From: Geminicoccus roseus DSM 18922
Lineage (GTDB): Bacteria > Pseudomonadota > Alphaproteobacteria > Geminicoccales > Geminicoccaceae
DNA: 64,000 nucleotides
Direction of reading: 5' to 3'
Assembly (NCBI RefSeq): GCF_000427665.1
Contig: NZ_KE386572.1
Span: 4,092,373 to 4,156,372 of the forward strand
Shown here: piece after piece, positions 40,892 to 49,394 of the stretch
How positions within the stretch are numbered: the stretch's first letter is position 1
Layout of the letters: each line of letters opens with the position of its first letter
Notes under the pieces: generated by a model
What the model was told of the DNA's origin: nothing
Databases searched by the model: none
Seen by the model: only the letters and a program-made list of their open reading frames with translations
Position numbers and translations under genes: made by a program

Positions 40892-43048
40892 ATGTCTCTC
40901 CAGGCGACGGGCGGGGTGGAGCAGGGCGGCGTGGCCGCGGGCGCGCTGCAGCTGGAGGACGAGCGCAAGCCGCGTCCGGACAACAAGGCGGCCGAGCGCC
41001 GCCGCCGCGCCGACCCGGCAGCGCTTGGAATGCCGCTGGGGGCGGCGTTCGTCGGCCTGCTGATGGCCCAGGGCCACCAGGCCTTCGCGGCCGATGCCCG
41101 GGCCGGCCAGGGCGAGGCCGGCCAGGCCGGGCGGCTGGGCGATCGCGGCCTGGCGCCGGCGCGGGGCGAGGCGTCGTCCGGCGGCGCCGGCCAGGCGCCG
41201 GGCGCCCTGGCGGCCGGGGCTGCCGTGCCGGTGCTGGATCCTTCCGGCTCGATGCTGGCGGCGACGACCGGGATCCTGTCCGGCGGGCAGGGCTCGCCGG
41301 CGCTGGCCGGGTCGGCCGGCGGCGACGAGCTGCAGGCGCGCGACGACCTGTCGGGCCTCGGCGGGATCAGCACCTCCCTGACCGTGAGCCGGCCGGCTTC
41401 CACCGAGGTGCCGCCGGTCGAGATCGACGATTCCGACCGGGGCGGCGAGGGCCTGGGCCCGATCGGCAAGGTGGTCCGGGGCGGCAGCGGCGACGACACC
41501 ATCATCGGCACTGACCGCGACGACGTCATCAAGGGCGGCGACGGCGACGACTATATCGACGGGCGCGACGGCAATGACGACCTGGACGGCGAGGCCGGCG
41601 ACGACGTCGTGCTGGGCGGCCGGGGCAACGACATCATCCAGGGCGGCTCCGGCAACGACCTGGTCGACGGCCAGGACGGCGACGACATCGTGGATGGCGG
41701 CACCGGCGGCGACACGGCCCTTGGCGGCTCCGGCAACGACCTGGTCGGCGGCGGGGCCGGCGACGACGTGGTCGACGGCGGCACCGGCACCGACGTGGTG
41801 ACCGGCGACGGCGGCAATGACCGGATCTTCATCGGCAGCGTGCGCGACTTCGCCATCGAGAACCAGGAAGGCTTCGACAAGGGCGGCATCGACACCGTCG
41901 CGGTCCGCGACACCTATGCCACCAGCCTGCGTACCGAGCTGCCCCATCTCTCGCCCGACGGCTTGGCGACGTTCGTCCTGGGCGACCAGGTCGGCGTGCC
42001 GCTGCCGGCCGGCTTCAACCCGTTCGTCCAGCAGATCCACCCGGCGATCGAGAACATCGACCTTCTGGGCTCGATCGCCCAGGACGTGGTCGGCGGCAGC
42101 GGCGCCAACCGCATCCAGGGCAATGCCGGCGACAACATGCTGGCCGGGCGGGGCGGCGACGACTGGATCGACGGCGGCGACGGCCGCGACGTGGTCTGGG
42201 GCGGCACCGGCGCCGATCAGCTCTACGGCGGCGCCGGCGACGACCGCCTCTACGGCGAGGCCGGCGAGGACCGCCTCTACGGCGGTGCCGGGGACGACGT
42301 GCTGGATGGCGGGGCCGGGGCCGACCTGCTCTATGGCGGTGCCGGCTCGGACAGCTACGTGTTCGGCCTGTCCGAGGCGAAGCCCGACCGGATCTTCGAT
42401 TTCGACGGGCAGAACAGCATCAGCCTGCTCGACGCCGAGGCCGGCGACGTCCAGGCGATCGTGTCCGGCCCGGACCTGTTCATCCGGGTCGGCGGCCAGG
42501 ACGTCGCGATCATCGACCAGTACATGACCCACCAGTCGAACTGGACGGGCGTGCTCACCAAGAACGGCCTGAAGGGCATCTCGGAGCTGATCGGCGACGG
42601 CCAGGTGGTGACCGACCCGACCCTGCCGCAGCCCTCGCCGGACGTGATCGGCTCGGCCGGCAACGACATCCTGCGGGCCCCCTCCGATGCCGGCCACCAC
42701 CTGCGCGGCATGGCCGGCGACGACCAGCTGTTCGGCGGGGCCGGCGCCGACCGGCTGGACGGGGGCAAGGGCACCGACACGCTCCACGGCGGTGCCGGCA
42801 ACGACACCTATGTCCTGCGCCACGGCGATGGCGGCATCGACCGGATCGTCGACCACCAGGGCAAGTCGACCATCGAGATCCAGGGCATCGACTTCAAGGA
42901 CCTGGCGGCCTGGAAGGTCGGCGACGATCTGTGGCTGGCGGTCGACACCACCCCGCTCGGCATGGTGGAGGACTGGCAGTCCGGCCATGCCGACTGGTCG
43001 GTCAGGGTCGGCGACCGGACCGTGGCCGCCGACGACCTGTTCAGCTGA
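40892..43048 (+). CDS. RTX-type calcium-binding repeat protein, probably type I secreted
   Basis: A 718-residue protein from ATG 40892 (GGAG seven bases upstream). It has three clusters of the nonapeptide GGxGxDxLx at residues 197-310, 399-490 and 587-640 (for example GGSGDDTIIG, GGAGDDRLYG, GGAGNDTYVL). They would form calcium-filled parallel beta rolls. The N-terminus has no normal signal peptide: a basic stretch (AAERRRRADP) then a hydrophobic segment near 47-60, and a Gly/Ala-rich linker to residue 180. Known: RTX proteins leave by type I secretion using a C-terminal signal. No transporter genes are nearby. No catalytic domain is recognised, so adhesin or surface-layer roles are as likely as enzyme roles. 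It overlaps xylB tail-to-tail by 8 bases. Confidence 0.88.
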   Translation: MSLQATGGVEQGGVAAGALQLEDERKPRPDNKAAERRRRADPAALGMPLGAAFVGLLMAQGHQAFAADARAGQGEAGQAGRLGDRGLAPARGEASSGGAGQAPGALAAGAAVPVLDPSGSMLAATTGILSGGQGSPALAGSAGGDELQARDDLSGLGGISTSLTVSRPASTEVPPVEIDDSDRGGEGLGPIGKVVRGGSGDDTIIGTDRDDVIKGGDGDDYIDGRDGNDDLDGEAGDDVVLGGRGNDIIQGGSGNDLVDGQDGDDIVDGGTGGDTALGGSGNDLVGGGAGDDVVDGGTGTDVVTGDGGNDRIFIGSVRDFAIENQEGFDKGGIDTVAVRDTYATSLRTELPHLSPDGLATFVLGDQVGVPLPAGFNPFVQQIHPAIENIDLLGSIAQDVVGGSGANRIQGNAGDNMLAGRGGDDWIDGGDGRDVVWGGTGADQLYGGAGDDRLYGEAGEDRLYGGAGDDVLDGGAGADLLYGGAGSDSYVFGLSEAKPDRIFDFDGQNSISLLDAEAGDVQAIVSGPDLFIRVGGQDVAIIDQYMTHQSNWTGVLTKNGLKGISELIGDGQVVTDPTLPQPSPDVIGSAGNDILRAPSDAGHHLRGMAGDDQLFGGAGADRLDGGKGTDTLHGGAGNDTYVLRHGDGGIDRIVDHQGKSTIEIQGIDFKDLAAWKVGDDLWLAVDTTPLGMVEDWQSGHADWSVRVGDRTVAADDLFS

Positions 43049-44552
43049 CCGAAAGGCCGCGCAGCGCCGGGTAGAGGGCCGCGTAGTGCTCGTGCAGGGC
43101 CGCATAGCGGGCGGCGCGCTCCGGGTCCGGCTCGGTGCGCTTCGCCGGCGGCCGGATCATCGCCGCCACCGCATGCTCGACATCGGGATGAACCCCGCCC
43201 GCCACGCTCGCCAGGATCGCCCCGCCCATGGCCGGGCCCTCCTCGGCGGCCGGCACCACCAGCGGCAGGCCCAGCTGGTCGGCCAGCATCTGCCGCCAGG
43301 CCGGGCTCTTCGCGCCGCCGCCCACCGCGACCAGCTCGTCGAAGCTGGCCCCCTCGGCGCGCATCCGCACCAGGCAGTCGCGGAACGCGAAGCCCACGCC
43401 CTCCAGCAGGGCGCGCACCATGTGGCGCCGGTCATGGGACAGGGTCAGCCCGATCCACGCACCGCGCGCGGCAGCGTCCATGTGCGGCGAGCGCTCGCCC
43501 GACAGGTAGGGCAGGAAGAACAGCCCGTCGGCGCCGGGCTCGATCTCGGCCGCCTCGGCCAGCAGCAGGTCGTAGACGTCCTTGTTGTCCTGGCCTGCCT
43601 GCCTTCGCTCGTCGAACGCCACCGCGTCGCGATACCAGCGCAGCGCCCCTCCGGCCGCCAGGATCACCCCCATCAGGTGCCAGCCGCCCGGCACGGCAGC
43701 GCAAAAGCCGTTCAGCGCGCCGTTCGGGTCGCGCATCGCCTGGTCGGCATGGACGAAGATCGTGCCGGACGTGCCGATCGACAGGACGCCCTGGCCGGGC
43801 CGCACCACCCCGGCGCCCAGCGCCGCCCCGGCATTGTCGCCGGCCCCGGCCGCCACCGGCAGCCCGGCCGGCAGCCCGGTCGCCCGGGCCGCCTCGTCGG
43901 TGAGGTTGCCGGCATGGTCCGGGCTCTCGACGACGTCCGGCAGCCAGGCCGGCGGAATGTCCAGGGCCGCCAGCAATTCCTCCGACCAGCTGCGCGCGGC
44001 CAGGTCGAACAGCAGCGTGCCCGACGCGTCGGCGGCGTCCGCCACATACTCGCCGGTCAGCCGCAGCCGCACGAAGTCCTTGGGCAGCAGCACCTTGGCC
44101 AGCCGCGCATAGGCGTCCGGCTCGTGGTCGCGCAGCCACAGGATCTTGGGCGCCTGCATCCCCGCCGAGGCGGCGTTGCCGGTGATCTCGATCAGCCGCT
44201 CGCGGCCGACTGTGCGCTCGATCTGCAGGACCTGCTGGCCGGTCCGCCCGTCGTTCCAGAGCAGGGCCGGGCGGATCACCTGGTCCTGTCCGTCCAGGAA
44301 CACCGAGCCGTGCATCTGCCCGGCCAGGCCCAGCCCGACCAGCTCGGCGTCGTGGCCGGCCAGTTCCCGCAGCACGGCGACGGTGGCCTGCCACCAGGCC
44401 TCCGGGTCCTGCTCGGTCCAGCCGGGTGCGGGGGTGAGCAGGGGATAGTCCCGGAACGCGCTGGCCAGGACCCGGCCGTCCGTGGCGACCAGCAGCCCTT
44501 TGACCGCCGACGTTCCGACATCGATTCCGATCGTGGCGCGGGTGCGCGTCAT
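43041..44552 (-). CDS. xylB: Xylulokinase (FGGY carbohydrate kinase)
   Basis: A 503-residue FGGY kinase from ATG 44552, with AGGAGG ten bases upstream. Seen: ATP/phosphate motif GIDVGTSAVKGLLVATDG, xylulokinase signature GLAGQMHGSVFLD and WNDGRT, catalytic Asp in AAGAGDNAGAALGAG and GVLSIGTSGTIFVHAD. Known: phosphorylates D-xylulose to the 5-phosphate, feeding the pentose phosphate pathway. xylA and a xylose transporter are not in the window; the sugar ABC genes at the left edge are over 40 kb away. Its divergent neighbour is flagellin. Confidence 0.93.
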   Translation of the reverse strand: MTRTRATIGIDVGTSAVKGLLVATDGRVLASAFRDYPLLTPAPGWTEQDPEAWWQATVAVLRELAGHDAELVGLGLAGQMHGSVFLDGQDQVIRPALLWNDGRTGQQVLQIERTVGRERLIEITGNAASAGMQAPKILWLRDHEPDAYARLAKVLLPKDFVRLRLTGEYVADAADASGTLLFDLAARSWSEELLAALDIPPAWLPDVVESPDHAGNLTDEAARATGLPAGLPVAAGAGDNAGAALGAGVVRPGQGVLSIGTSGTIFVHADQAMRDPNGALNGFCAAVPGGWHLMGVILAAGGALRWYRDAVAFDERRQAGQDNKDVYDLLLAEAAEIEPGADGLFFLPYLSGERSPHMDAAARGAWIGLTLSHDRRHMVRALLEGVGFAFRDCLVRMRAEGASFDELVAVGGGAKSPAWRQMLADQLGLPLVVPAAEEGPAMGGAILASVAGGVHPDVEHAVAAMIRPPAKRTEPDPERAARYAALHEHYAALYPALRGLSVS

Positions 44553-44639
44553 CGCGGGTGCTCCTCCTGATCCGTCGGCCGCATCCGTGGCGCGGCCAGG
44601 CGCGGCGCGCAACCGCTTAAGGCAGGGACGTGCCCCCCG

Positions 44640-44658
44640 CCCGGCAATTCCTGCCGGG
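44640..44658. promoter_or_regulatory. ftr-like enhancer palindrome, copy 1
   Basis: CCCGGCAATTCCTGCCGGG: 7-bp inverted arms around a 5-base centre, 19 bases in all. It lies about 100 bases upstream of the sigma-54 promoter of flagellin. Known: Caulobacter FlbD binds G+C-rich ftr palindromes of this general form at this distance from sigma-54 flagellar promoters. Confidence 0.6.
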
Positions 44659-44671
44659 TAGATTGTGCCGG

Positions 44672-44690
44672 GTGGGCAGGAACTGCCGGG
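44672..44690. promoter_or_regulatory. ftr-like enhancer element, copy 2 (inverted)
   Basis: On the minus strand CCCGGCAGTTCCTGCCCAC, matching copy 1 at 16 of 19 positions. Its centre is 32 bases from that of copy 1, about three helical turns, so two activator dimers could sit on the same face of the DNA. Confidence 0.55.
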
Positions 44691-44754
44691 TGGCAGGGTT
44701 GGCTTGGCCGCTTTTGGCCGGGCTGGCGCCGGTCTCGGCCGGGCGGCGGGGCTC

Positions 44755-44770
44755 TGGCACGGCGTGTGCT
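44755..44770 (+). promoter_or_regulatory. Sigma-54 promoter of the flagellin gene
   Basis: TGGCACGGCGTGTGCT matches the -24/-12 consensus TGGCACG-N4-TTGCW at all fixed positions but one (G for the first T of TTGC). Spacing of GG and GC is correct. The transcript would start near 44782, giving a leader of about 105 bases before the flagellin ATG. Confidence 0.75.
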
Positions 44771-44886
44771 TGAAGGATCGGGGCCGGCCGGGGAGGGATC
44801 CTCGGTTTGGCGGGTCCGGCAGGTAGCCGGGCCTGGGCTCCCGGGAGGTCCGGGAGGCTCGCTTCAGGTAGAAGGAGTTTCGCTCG

Positions 44887-46062
44887 ATGGTCCTGACCGC
44901 CACCACCAATGTCTCGGCCAACACCGCGCTGCGCTATCTGTCGCAGAACTCGGCGGCCGCCTCCTCCTCGCTGGCCAAGCTGTCCAGCGGCTCGCGGATC
45001 GTGAAGGGCTCCGACGACGCCGCCTCGCTGGCGGTGGGCACAAGGCTGAAGGCCGACGTCACCGCGCTCAAGCAGGCCGCCTCCAACACCGCGCAGGGCC
45101 AGAGCCTCCTGCAGGTCGCCGACGGCGGCATGTCCAAGGTCGCCGACATCCTGCAGCGGATGAAGGCGCTCGCGGTGCAGTCGCAGTCCGGCTCGCTCAC
45201 CGACAACGAGCGGCAGTTCCTCAACCAGGAATACAGCCAGCTCAACACCCAGGTCGGCGACATCGCCAGCCAGACCAAGTTCAACGGCGCCCAGCTGCTC
45301 AACGGCTCGGCCGGCAAGACCCTGACCGTGTCGACCAGCGGCGCGTTCGCCAAGTTCGAGGGCGACGGCGACCTCAACGCCAACTTCCGCGGGGTGACCC
45401 TCAACCTCAACGGTGCCGCCACCGGCAATGTCAGCTTCGCCTATGTCGGCGCCGACAGCGCCACCGGCACCCATGCCACCGACGCCACGATCGGCACCTT
45501 CACGCTCACCTACGGCAACGTCACCGACACCATCCAGCTGGAGTTCGCCACCGACCAGCGGGTGGTCGAGGGCCAGCTGAACTTCCGCAACGCCGGGGTG
45601 TCGATCTCCCTGTCCAACTTCGACTTCTCCACCGAGCTGACCGCGGAGAGCTTCACCGTGGGCGGCGGCGGCGATCTGACCTTCCAGGTCGGTGCGCAGT
45701 CGGCCGACACGGTGGTGGTCAACATCGACGACATGACCACCACGGCGCTGGGCACCGCCGGCACCGACATCTCGACCTCGGCGGGGGCGGTCACCGCCGG
45801 CGACGCGATCGACCAGGCGATCGCCCAGGTCAACGGCTCCCGGGCCGAGCTTGGGGCGATGATGTCGCGCTTCGAGTTCTCCGCCGCCAACCTCGCCACC
45901 TCGATCGAGAACCTGGACGCCGCCCGCTCCACCCTGATGGACGTCGACATGGCCGCCGAGATGAGCCGGTTCACCTCGGCCAACATCCTCACCCAGGCCA
46001 GCGTCTCCATGCTCGCCCAGGCCAACCAGATGCCCCAGACCATGCTCCAGCTCCTGCGCTGA
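44887..46062 (+). CDS. fliC: Flagellin
   Basis: A 391-residue flagellin. Seen: conserved D0/D1 N-terminus (NTALRYLSQNSAAASSSLAK, LSSGSRIVKGSDDAASLAVG) and the C-terminal helix ending in MLAQANQMPQTMLQLLR, with a variable Thr/Gly-rich middle (residues 140-300). It is exported by the flagellar type III apparatus and forms the filament. AAGGAG lies nine bases before the ATG. Expression is predicted to be late and sigma-54 dependent from the upstream promoter and paired ftr-like sites. A strong hairpin ends the transcript, so it is a single-gene unit. No other flagellar genes are in the window. Confidence 0.95.
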   Translation: MVLTATTNVSANTALRYLSQNSAAASSSLAKLSSGSRIVKGSDDAASLAVGTRLKADVTALKQAASNTAQGQSLLQVADGGMSKVADILQRMKALAVQSQSGSLTDNERQFLNQEYSQLNTQVGDIASQTKFNGAQLLNGSAGKTLTVSTSGAFAKFEGDGDLNANFRGVTLNLNGAATGNVSFAYVGADSATGTHATDATIGTFTLTYGNVTDTIQLEFATDQRVVEGQLNFRNAGVSISLSNFDFSTELTAESFTVGGGGDLTFQVGAQSADTVVVNIDDMTTTALGTAGTDISTSAGAVTAGDAIDQAIAQVNGSRAELGAMMSRFEFSAANLATSIENLDAARSTLMDVDMAAEMSRFTSANILTQASVSMLAQANQMPQTMLQLLR

Positions 46063-46074
46063 GCCAAAGCGCCG

Positions 46075-46116
46075 GCCCCGCCCCCGCCGCCCCTGGCTAA
46101 GCGGCGGGGGCGGGGC
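46075..46116 (+). terminator. Terminator hairpin after flagellin
   Basis: Perfect 16-bp stem GCCCCGCCCCCGCCGC / GCGGCGGGGGCGGGGC with a 10-base loop, 12 bases after the flagellin stop. No T-run follows. Confidence 0.75.
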
Positions 46117-46200
46117 GGTCGCGGGAGGGCGGCGGGATGGTGGAACCGTTCCGCCGTCGGCCGGTTCGGATGCTCGAATCGGCCAACACAGAGGCGGCAC

Positions 46201-46692
46201 ATGAGCAAGGGCAACTCGCTCCAGGACCTGTTCCTGGAGACGCTCAAGGACATCTACTACGCCGAGAAGAAGATCCTGCGTTCCTTGCCGAAGATGGCCA
46301 AGGCCGCGGAATCCGACGAGGTGAAGGAAAGCTTCCGCCTTCATCGCGAGCAGACCGAAGGCCAGATCCAGCGCCTGGAGCAGGTGTTCGAGCAGCTGGG
46401 CAAGACCGCGCGCGGCAAGACCTGCGACGCCATCCTGGGGATCCTCGCCGAGGGCGAGGATGCGATGGAGAGCTACGAGGGCGCCCCGGCGCTGGACGCG
46501 GCGCTGATCGCCTCGGCCCAGGCGGTCGAGCATTACGAGATCGCCCGCTACGGCACGCTGAAGAACTGGGCGACCCAGCTCGGCATGACCGAGGCCGCCG
46601 CCCTCCTGCAGGAGAACCTCCAGGAGGAGGAGGCGACCGACAAGCTGCTGAGCAAGATGTCCAAGGCCGCCAACAAGAAGGCGGCCGCCTGA
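46201..46692 (+). CDS. DUF892 (YciF-like) ferritin-like protein
   Basis: A 163-residue four-helix protein. Seen: LQDLFLETLKDIYYAEKKIL at the start, EQTEGQIQRLEQVFEQLG, AVEHYEIARYGTLKNWA and EEEATDKLLSKM, which place the Glu/His pairs of a ferritin-like di-metal site. The tail is Lys/Ala-rich. Known: YciE/YciF-type proteins are induced by osmotic and other stresses; function unclear. Single gene between two hairpins. Confidence 0.9.
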   Translation: MSKGNSLQDLFLETLKDIYYAEKKILRSLPKMAKAAESDEVKESFRLHREQTEGQIQRLEQVFEQLGKTARGKTCDAILGILAEGEDAMESYEGAPALDAALIASAQAVEHYEIARYGTLKNWATQLGMTEAAALLQENLQEEEATDKLLSKMSKAANKKAAA

Positions 46693-46772
46693 CCGGCCTG
46701 GTCCAGGGCCTCAGGCGGATCGGCGGGCGGCGTGCCGGATGGTGCGCCGCCCGTCGGCTGTCATCGGGCCGC

Positions 46773-46800
46773 GCCGGCCGTCAGCCGGCCGGCTTCTTTC
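46773..46800 (+). terminator. Rho-independent terminator after the DUF892 gene
   Basis: 8-bp stem GCCGGCCG / CGGCCGGC with a 5-base loop, followed by TTCTTTC. A second weaker stem (CGGGCGGCG / CGCCGCCCG, 46724-46753) lies just upstream. Both sit between convergent genes. Confidence 0.65.
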
Positions 46801-46813
46801 GGGATGCCCGGCG

Positions 46814-47764
46814 TCAGTGCTGCCGCTCGATCGCGTCGTTGACCGCGATCCGCCAGTGCTCCTTCAGCTCCGCCGCCGGGGCGACCGGCTCGACATGGCC
46901 CTCCTTCTTGGCGAACAGGTCGGGATAGAGCCAGTACAGCGCGGCGGTATCGTCCCAGATATAGCCGTCGGCGACCGAGGTCGGGTTGATCTGCATCATG
47001 ACCCCCACCGTCGCCGGCAGGCCGGTGGTGGCCAGGCCGCGGAACATGTCCGGGCCGGGCACGTAGCTCTGGTCGGCGGTCTCGGGCAGCGCCACCCAGG
47101 TGATCCTGGGCGTCAGGTCCTCGTTGTCCATCATGTCACGGCAGGTCTGCAGGTCGTAGCTGCAGTTGAAGCCGAGCGGACCGTCGCCGGTGGGCGGCAG
47201 CCCCTGGGCGATCACCCGCTCGATCCGGTCGCCGATCTCGGGCCCGTACACCGCGAACGAGCTCCAGGGCGCCAGGAGCAGCACGTCCACGCTCTCGCAG
47301 CTGCGCAGGGCGAGGTCGACCTCGTGGGCCAGATAGGTCTCCGGCGGGTCGAGCGGCACGGTGGTGGCCAGGAAGTAGCCCAGCCGCTCGGCGCTCTCGC
47401 GGGAGCGTGCCAGCCATTCCGGCCGGGTCGGCGCCGGCGAGGGCTGGCCCACCAGGATCCGGACCGGCTTGCGGCTGGTGGACACCAGGTGCGCCGCGGC
47501 CGAGGCGCCGTATTCCGGCCGGGTCACCCCGCCGGTCGCGACGATCACCTTGACCTTCTCGGTCGGCACCATCGCCGCCACCGCCCGGGCGTCGTCCAGG
47601 GCCATGTCGGTGTCGATCAGCACGCAGGCCGCCGCGGCGGCATTGGCGCCTGGCGCCGGCCGGCCCGGCTTGAAGATCTCCAGGGACGGCATCTTCCCGC
47701 AGCCCCCGAGCACGGCCGTCGCCGCCACCAGGGCCGCCAGCCGCCCCGCATTCCTCACCCGCAT
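46814..47764 (-). CDS. Inosine-uridine nucleoside hydrolase-like lipoprotein
   Basis: A 316-residue protein with a lipoprotein signal (ALVAATAVLGGC) and a nucleoside hydrolase domain beginning LIDTDMALDDARAVAAM. The calcium-binding Asp cluster DTDxxxDD is kept, although the usual Gly between reads Ala. Later blocks are looser than in classical hydrolases: VDVLLLAPWSSFAVYGPEI where the family has LAxGPLTNxA. Known: these enzymes split N-glycosidic bonds of ribonucleosides. Being lipid-anchored outside the cytoplasm, it would act on periplasmic nucleosides or another N-riboside. Divergent from the his operon. Confidence 0.8.
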   Translation of the reverse strand: MRVRNAGRLAALVAATAVLGGCGKMPSLEIFKPGRPAPGANAAAAACVLIDTDMALDDARAVAAMVPTEKVKVIVATGGVTRPEYGASAAAHLVSTSRKPVRILVGQPSPAPTRPEWLARSRESAERLGYFLATTVPLDPPETYLAHEVDLALRSCESVDVLLLAPWSSFAVYGPEIGDRIERVIAQGLPPTGDGPLGFNCSYDLQTCRDMMDNEDLTPRITWVALPETADQSYVPGPDMFRGLATTGLPATVGVMMQINPTSVADGYIWDDTAALYWLYPDLFAKKEGHVEPVAPAAELKEHWRIAVNDAIERQH

Positions 47765-47806
47765 CGTCTTTCCCTGCCGAAACCAGCCTGCCGATGTCCC
47801 CGGTGT

Positions 47807-47836
47807 TTGCGCAGACCGGGCCTAAGCGTCTATAGC
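47807..47836 (+). promoter_or_regulatory. Candidate promoter of the his operon
   Basis: TTGCGC, 18 bases, TATAGC, ending 48 bases before the hisG start. It is the best sigma-70-like match in the 120-base divergent gap. Confidence 0.5.
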
Positions 47837-47884
47837 CGAGCGCGCTCGCCTTGAAGCGGGCCGACCACTTCCGGATCTCGCACC

Positions 47885-48763
47885 TTGCCCGACCAGACCG
47901 CCGCCCCGGCCGTTGTCCATCTCGCCCTGCCCAAGGGCCGGATGCAGGAGAACGTCCAGAAACTCCTGGGCGAAGCCGGGATCCGGCTGACCTTCGACCG
48001 GCGCGGCTACCGCCCGATCCTGTCGCTGGACGGCTTCGAGACCAAGCTGCTCAAGCCGCAGAACATCGTCGAGATGCTGCATGTCGGCTCGCGCGACATC
48101 GGCTTCGCCGGCGCCGACTGGGTGGCCGAGAAGGAGGTCGAGCTCCTGGAGCTGTTCGACACCGGGCTGGACCCGGTGCGGATCGTCGGCGCCTGCGAGC
48201 CGTCCTTCCTGGAGAACGGCCGGCCGCGTCCCGGACCGTTCCTGGTCGCCACCGAGTACGAGCGGCTGACCAGGCGCTGGCTGGAGCGGGAGAAGCTGGA
48301 GGGCAGGGTGGTGCGCACCTATGGCGCCACCGAGGTGTTCCCCCCCGAGGACGCCGACTGCATCGTCGACAACACCTCCACCGGCGCCACGCTGAAAGCC
48401 AACGGCCTGACCATCTTCGCCGAGCTTCTGCGCAGTTCCACCCGCATGTACGCCCACCCGCGCTCGATGGACGATCCGGCCAAGCGCGACGTGATCGAGC
48501 ACCTGGTGCTGCTGGTCCGCTCGGTCACCGACGCGCGCCGCCGGGTGATGGTCGAGATCAACGTGCCGACCGACCGGCTGGAGGAGCTGGTGGGCATCCT
48601 GCCCTGCATGCGCTACCCGACGGTCTCGCCGCTGCATGCCGGCAGCGGCTTCGCGGTCAAGGCCGCGGTGCCGCGCGAGGGCCTCCCGGTCCTGATCGCC
48701 CGCATCAAGGCGGCCGGCGGCACCGACATCGTGGTGTCCGACATCGCCCAGATCGTACCCTGA
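47885..48763 (+). CDS. hisG: ATP phosphoribosyltransferase, long form with regulatory domain
   Basis: A 292-residue HisG from TTG 47885. Residues 10-205 are the catalytic part (ALPKGRMQENVQKLL, DIGFAGADWVAEKEV, DNTSTGATLKANGLTIF with the phosphate-binding turn). Residues 210-292 are the ACT-like HisG_C domain (RVMVEINVPTDRLEELVGIL, KAAGGTDIVVSDI). Known: first step of histidine synthesis; the long form is feedback-inhibited through its own C-terminal domain, while most alphaproteobacteria use a short HisG with HisZ. It heads a tight his operon. Confidence 0.93.
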   Translation: MPDQTAAPAVVHLALPKGRMQENVQKLLGEAGIRLTFDRRGYRPILSLDGFETKLLKPQNIVEMLHVGSRDIGFAGADWVAEKEVELLELFDTGLDPVRIVGACEPSFLENGRPRPGPFLVATEYERLTRRWLEREKLEGRVVRTYGATEVFPPEDADCIVDNTSTGATLKANGLTIFAELLRSSTRMYAHPRSMDDPAKRDVIEHLVLLVRSVTDARRRVMVEINVPTDRLEELVGILPCMRYPTVSPLHAGSGFAVKAAVPREGLPVLIARIKAAGGTDIVVSDIAQIVP

Positions 48764-48803
48764 CCCTGTTGCCGCGAGCGCGCGCCCCATCCGGAGTCCG
48801 TCG

Positions 48804-49394
48804 TTGACCGAGCCCCGCATCGCCTCCGTCGACCGCTCGACCAGCGAGACCGAGATCAAGCTGACCCTGAACCTGGACGGCAGCGGCCGCGCCAGCCTTG
48901 CCACCGGGATCGGCTTTCTCGACCACATGCTGACCGCGCTCGCCAAGCATGGACGGTTCGACCTGGAACTGCAGGTCAACGGCGACCTGGACGTCGACGA
49001 CCACCACACCACCGAGGACACCGCCCTGGCGCTTGGCGCCGCCCTGGACCAGGCCTTGGGCGAGCGGCGCGGCATCGAACGGTTCGCCCATGCCTATGCG
49101 CCGCTGGACGAGGCGCTGGCGCGGGTGGTGGTCGACCTGTCCGGCCGGCCGTTCGCCCGGGTCGACATCCCGTTCCGGCGCGAGGTGATCGGCGACGTCG
49201 CCACCGAGAACCTCGCCCATTTCTTCCAGTCGCTCGCGATGACCGCCCGCATGGCGCTGCATGTCGACGTGCTGGAGGGCGAGAACGACCACCACAAGGC
49301 GGAAGCCGCCTTCAAGGCGCTGGCGATCGCGCTGCGCCGCGCGGTGGCGCGCACCGGCGACGACGCGATCCCGAGCACGAAGGGCAGTCTATGA
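48804..49394 (+). CDS. hisB: Imidazoleglycerol-phosphate dehydratase
   Basis: A 196-residue HisB without the phosphatase domain. Starts at TTG 48804 with GGAG eight bases upstream. Seen: the two manganese motifs DVDDHHTTEDTALALG and DHHKAEAAFKALA and the internal half repeat FLDHMLTALAKHG / HFFQSLAMTARMALH. Catalyses the dehydration to imidazole acetol phosphate. Ends in an ATGA overlap with hisH. Confidence 0.95.
   Translation: MTEPRIASVDRSTSETEIKLTLNLDGSGRASLATGIGFLDHMLTALAKHGRFDLELQVNGDLDVDDHHTTEDTALALGAALDQALGERRGIERFAHAYAPLDEALARVVVDLSGRPFARVDIPFRREVIGDVATENLAHFFQSLAMTARMALHVDVLEGENDHHKAEAAFKALAIALRRAVARTGDDAIPSTKGSL

Noticed and set aside
41480-42810. Tandem GGCGGC-type DNA repeats as a CRISPR or satellite array
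   Set aside because: They are codons of RTX nonapeptides, in frame and degenerate, without constant repeats and spacers.
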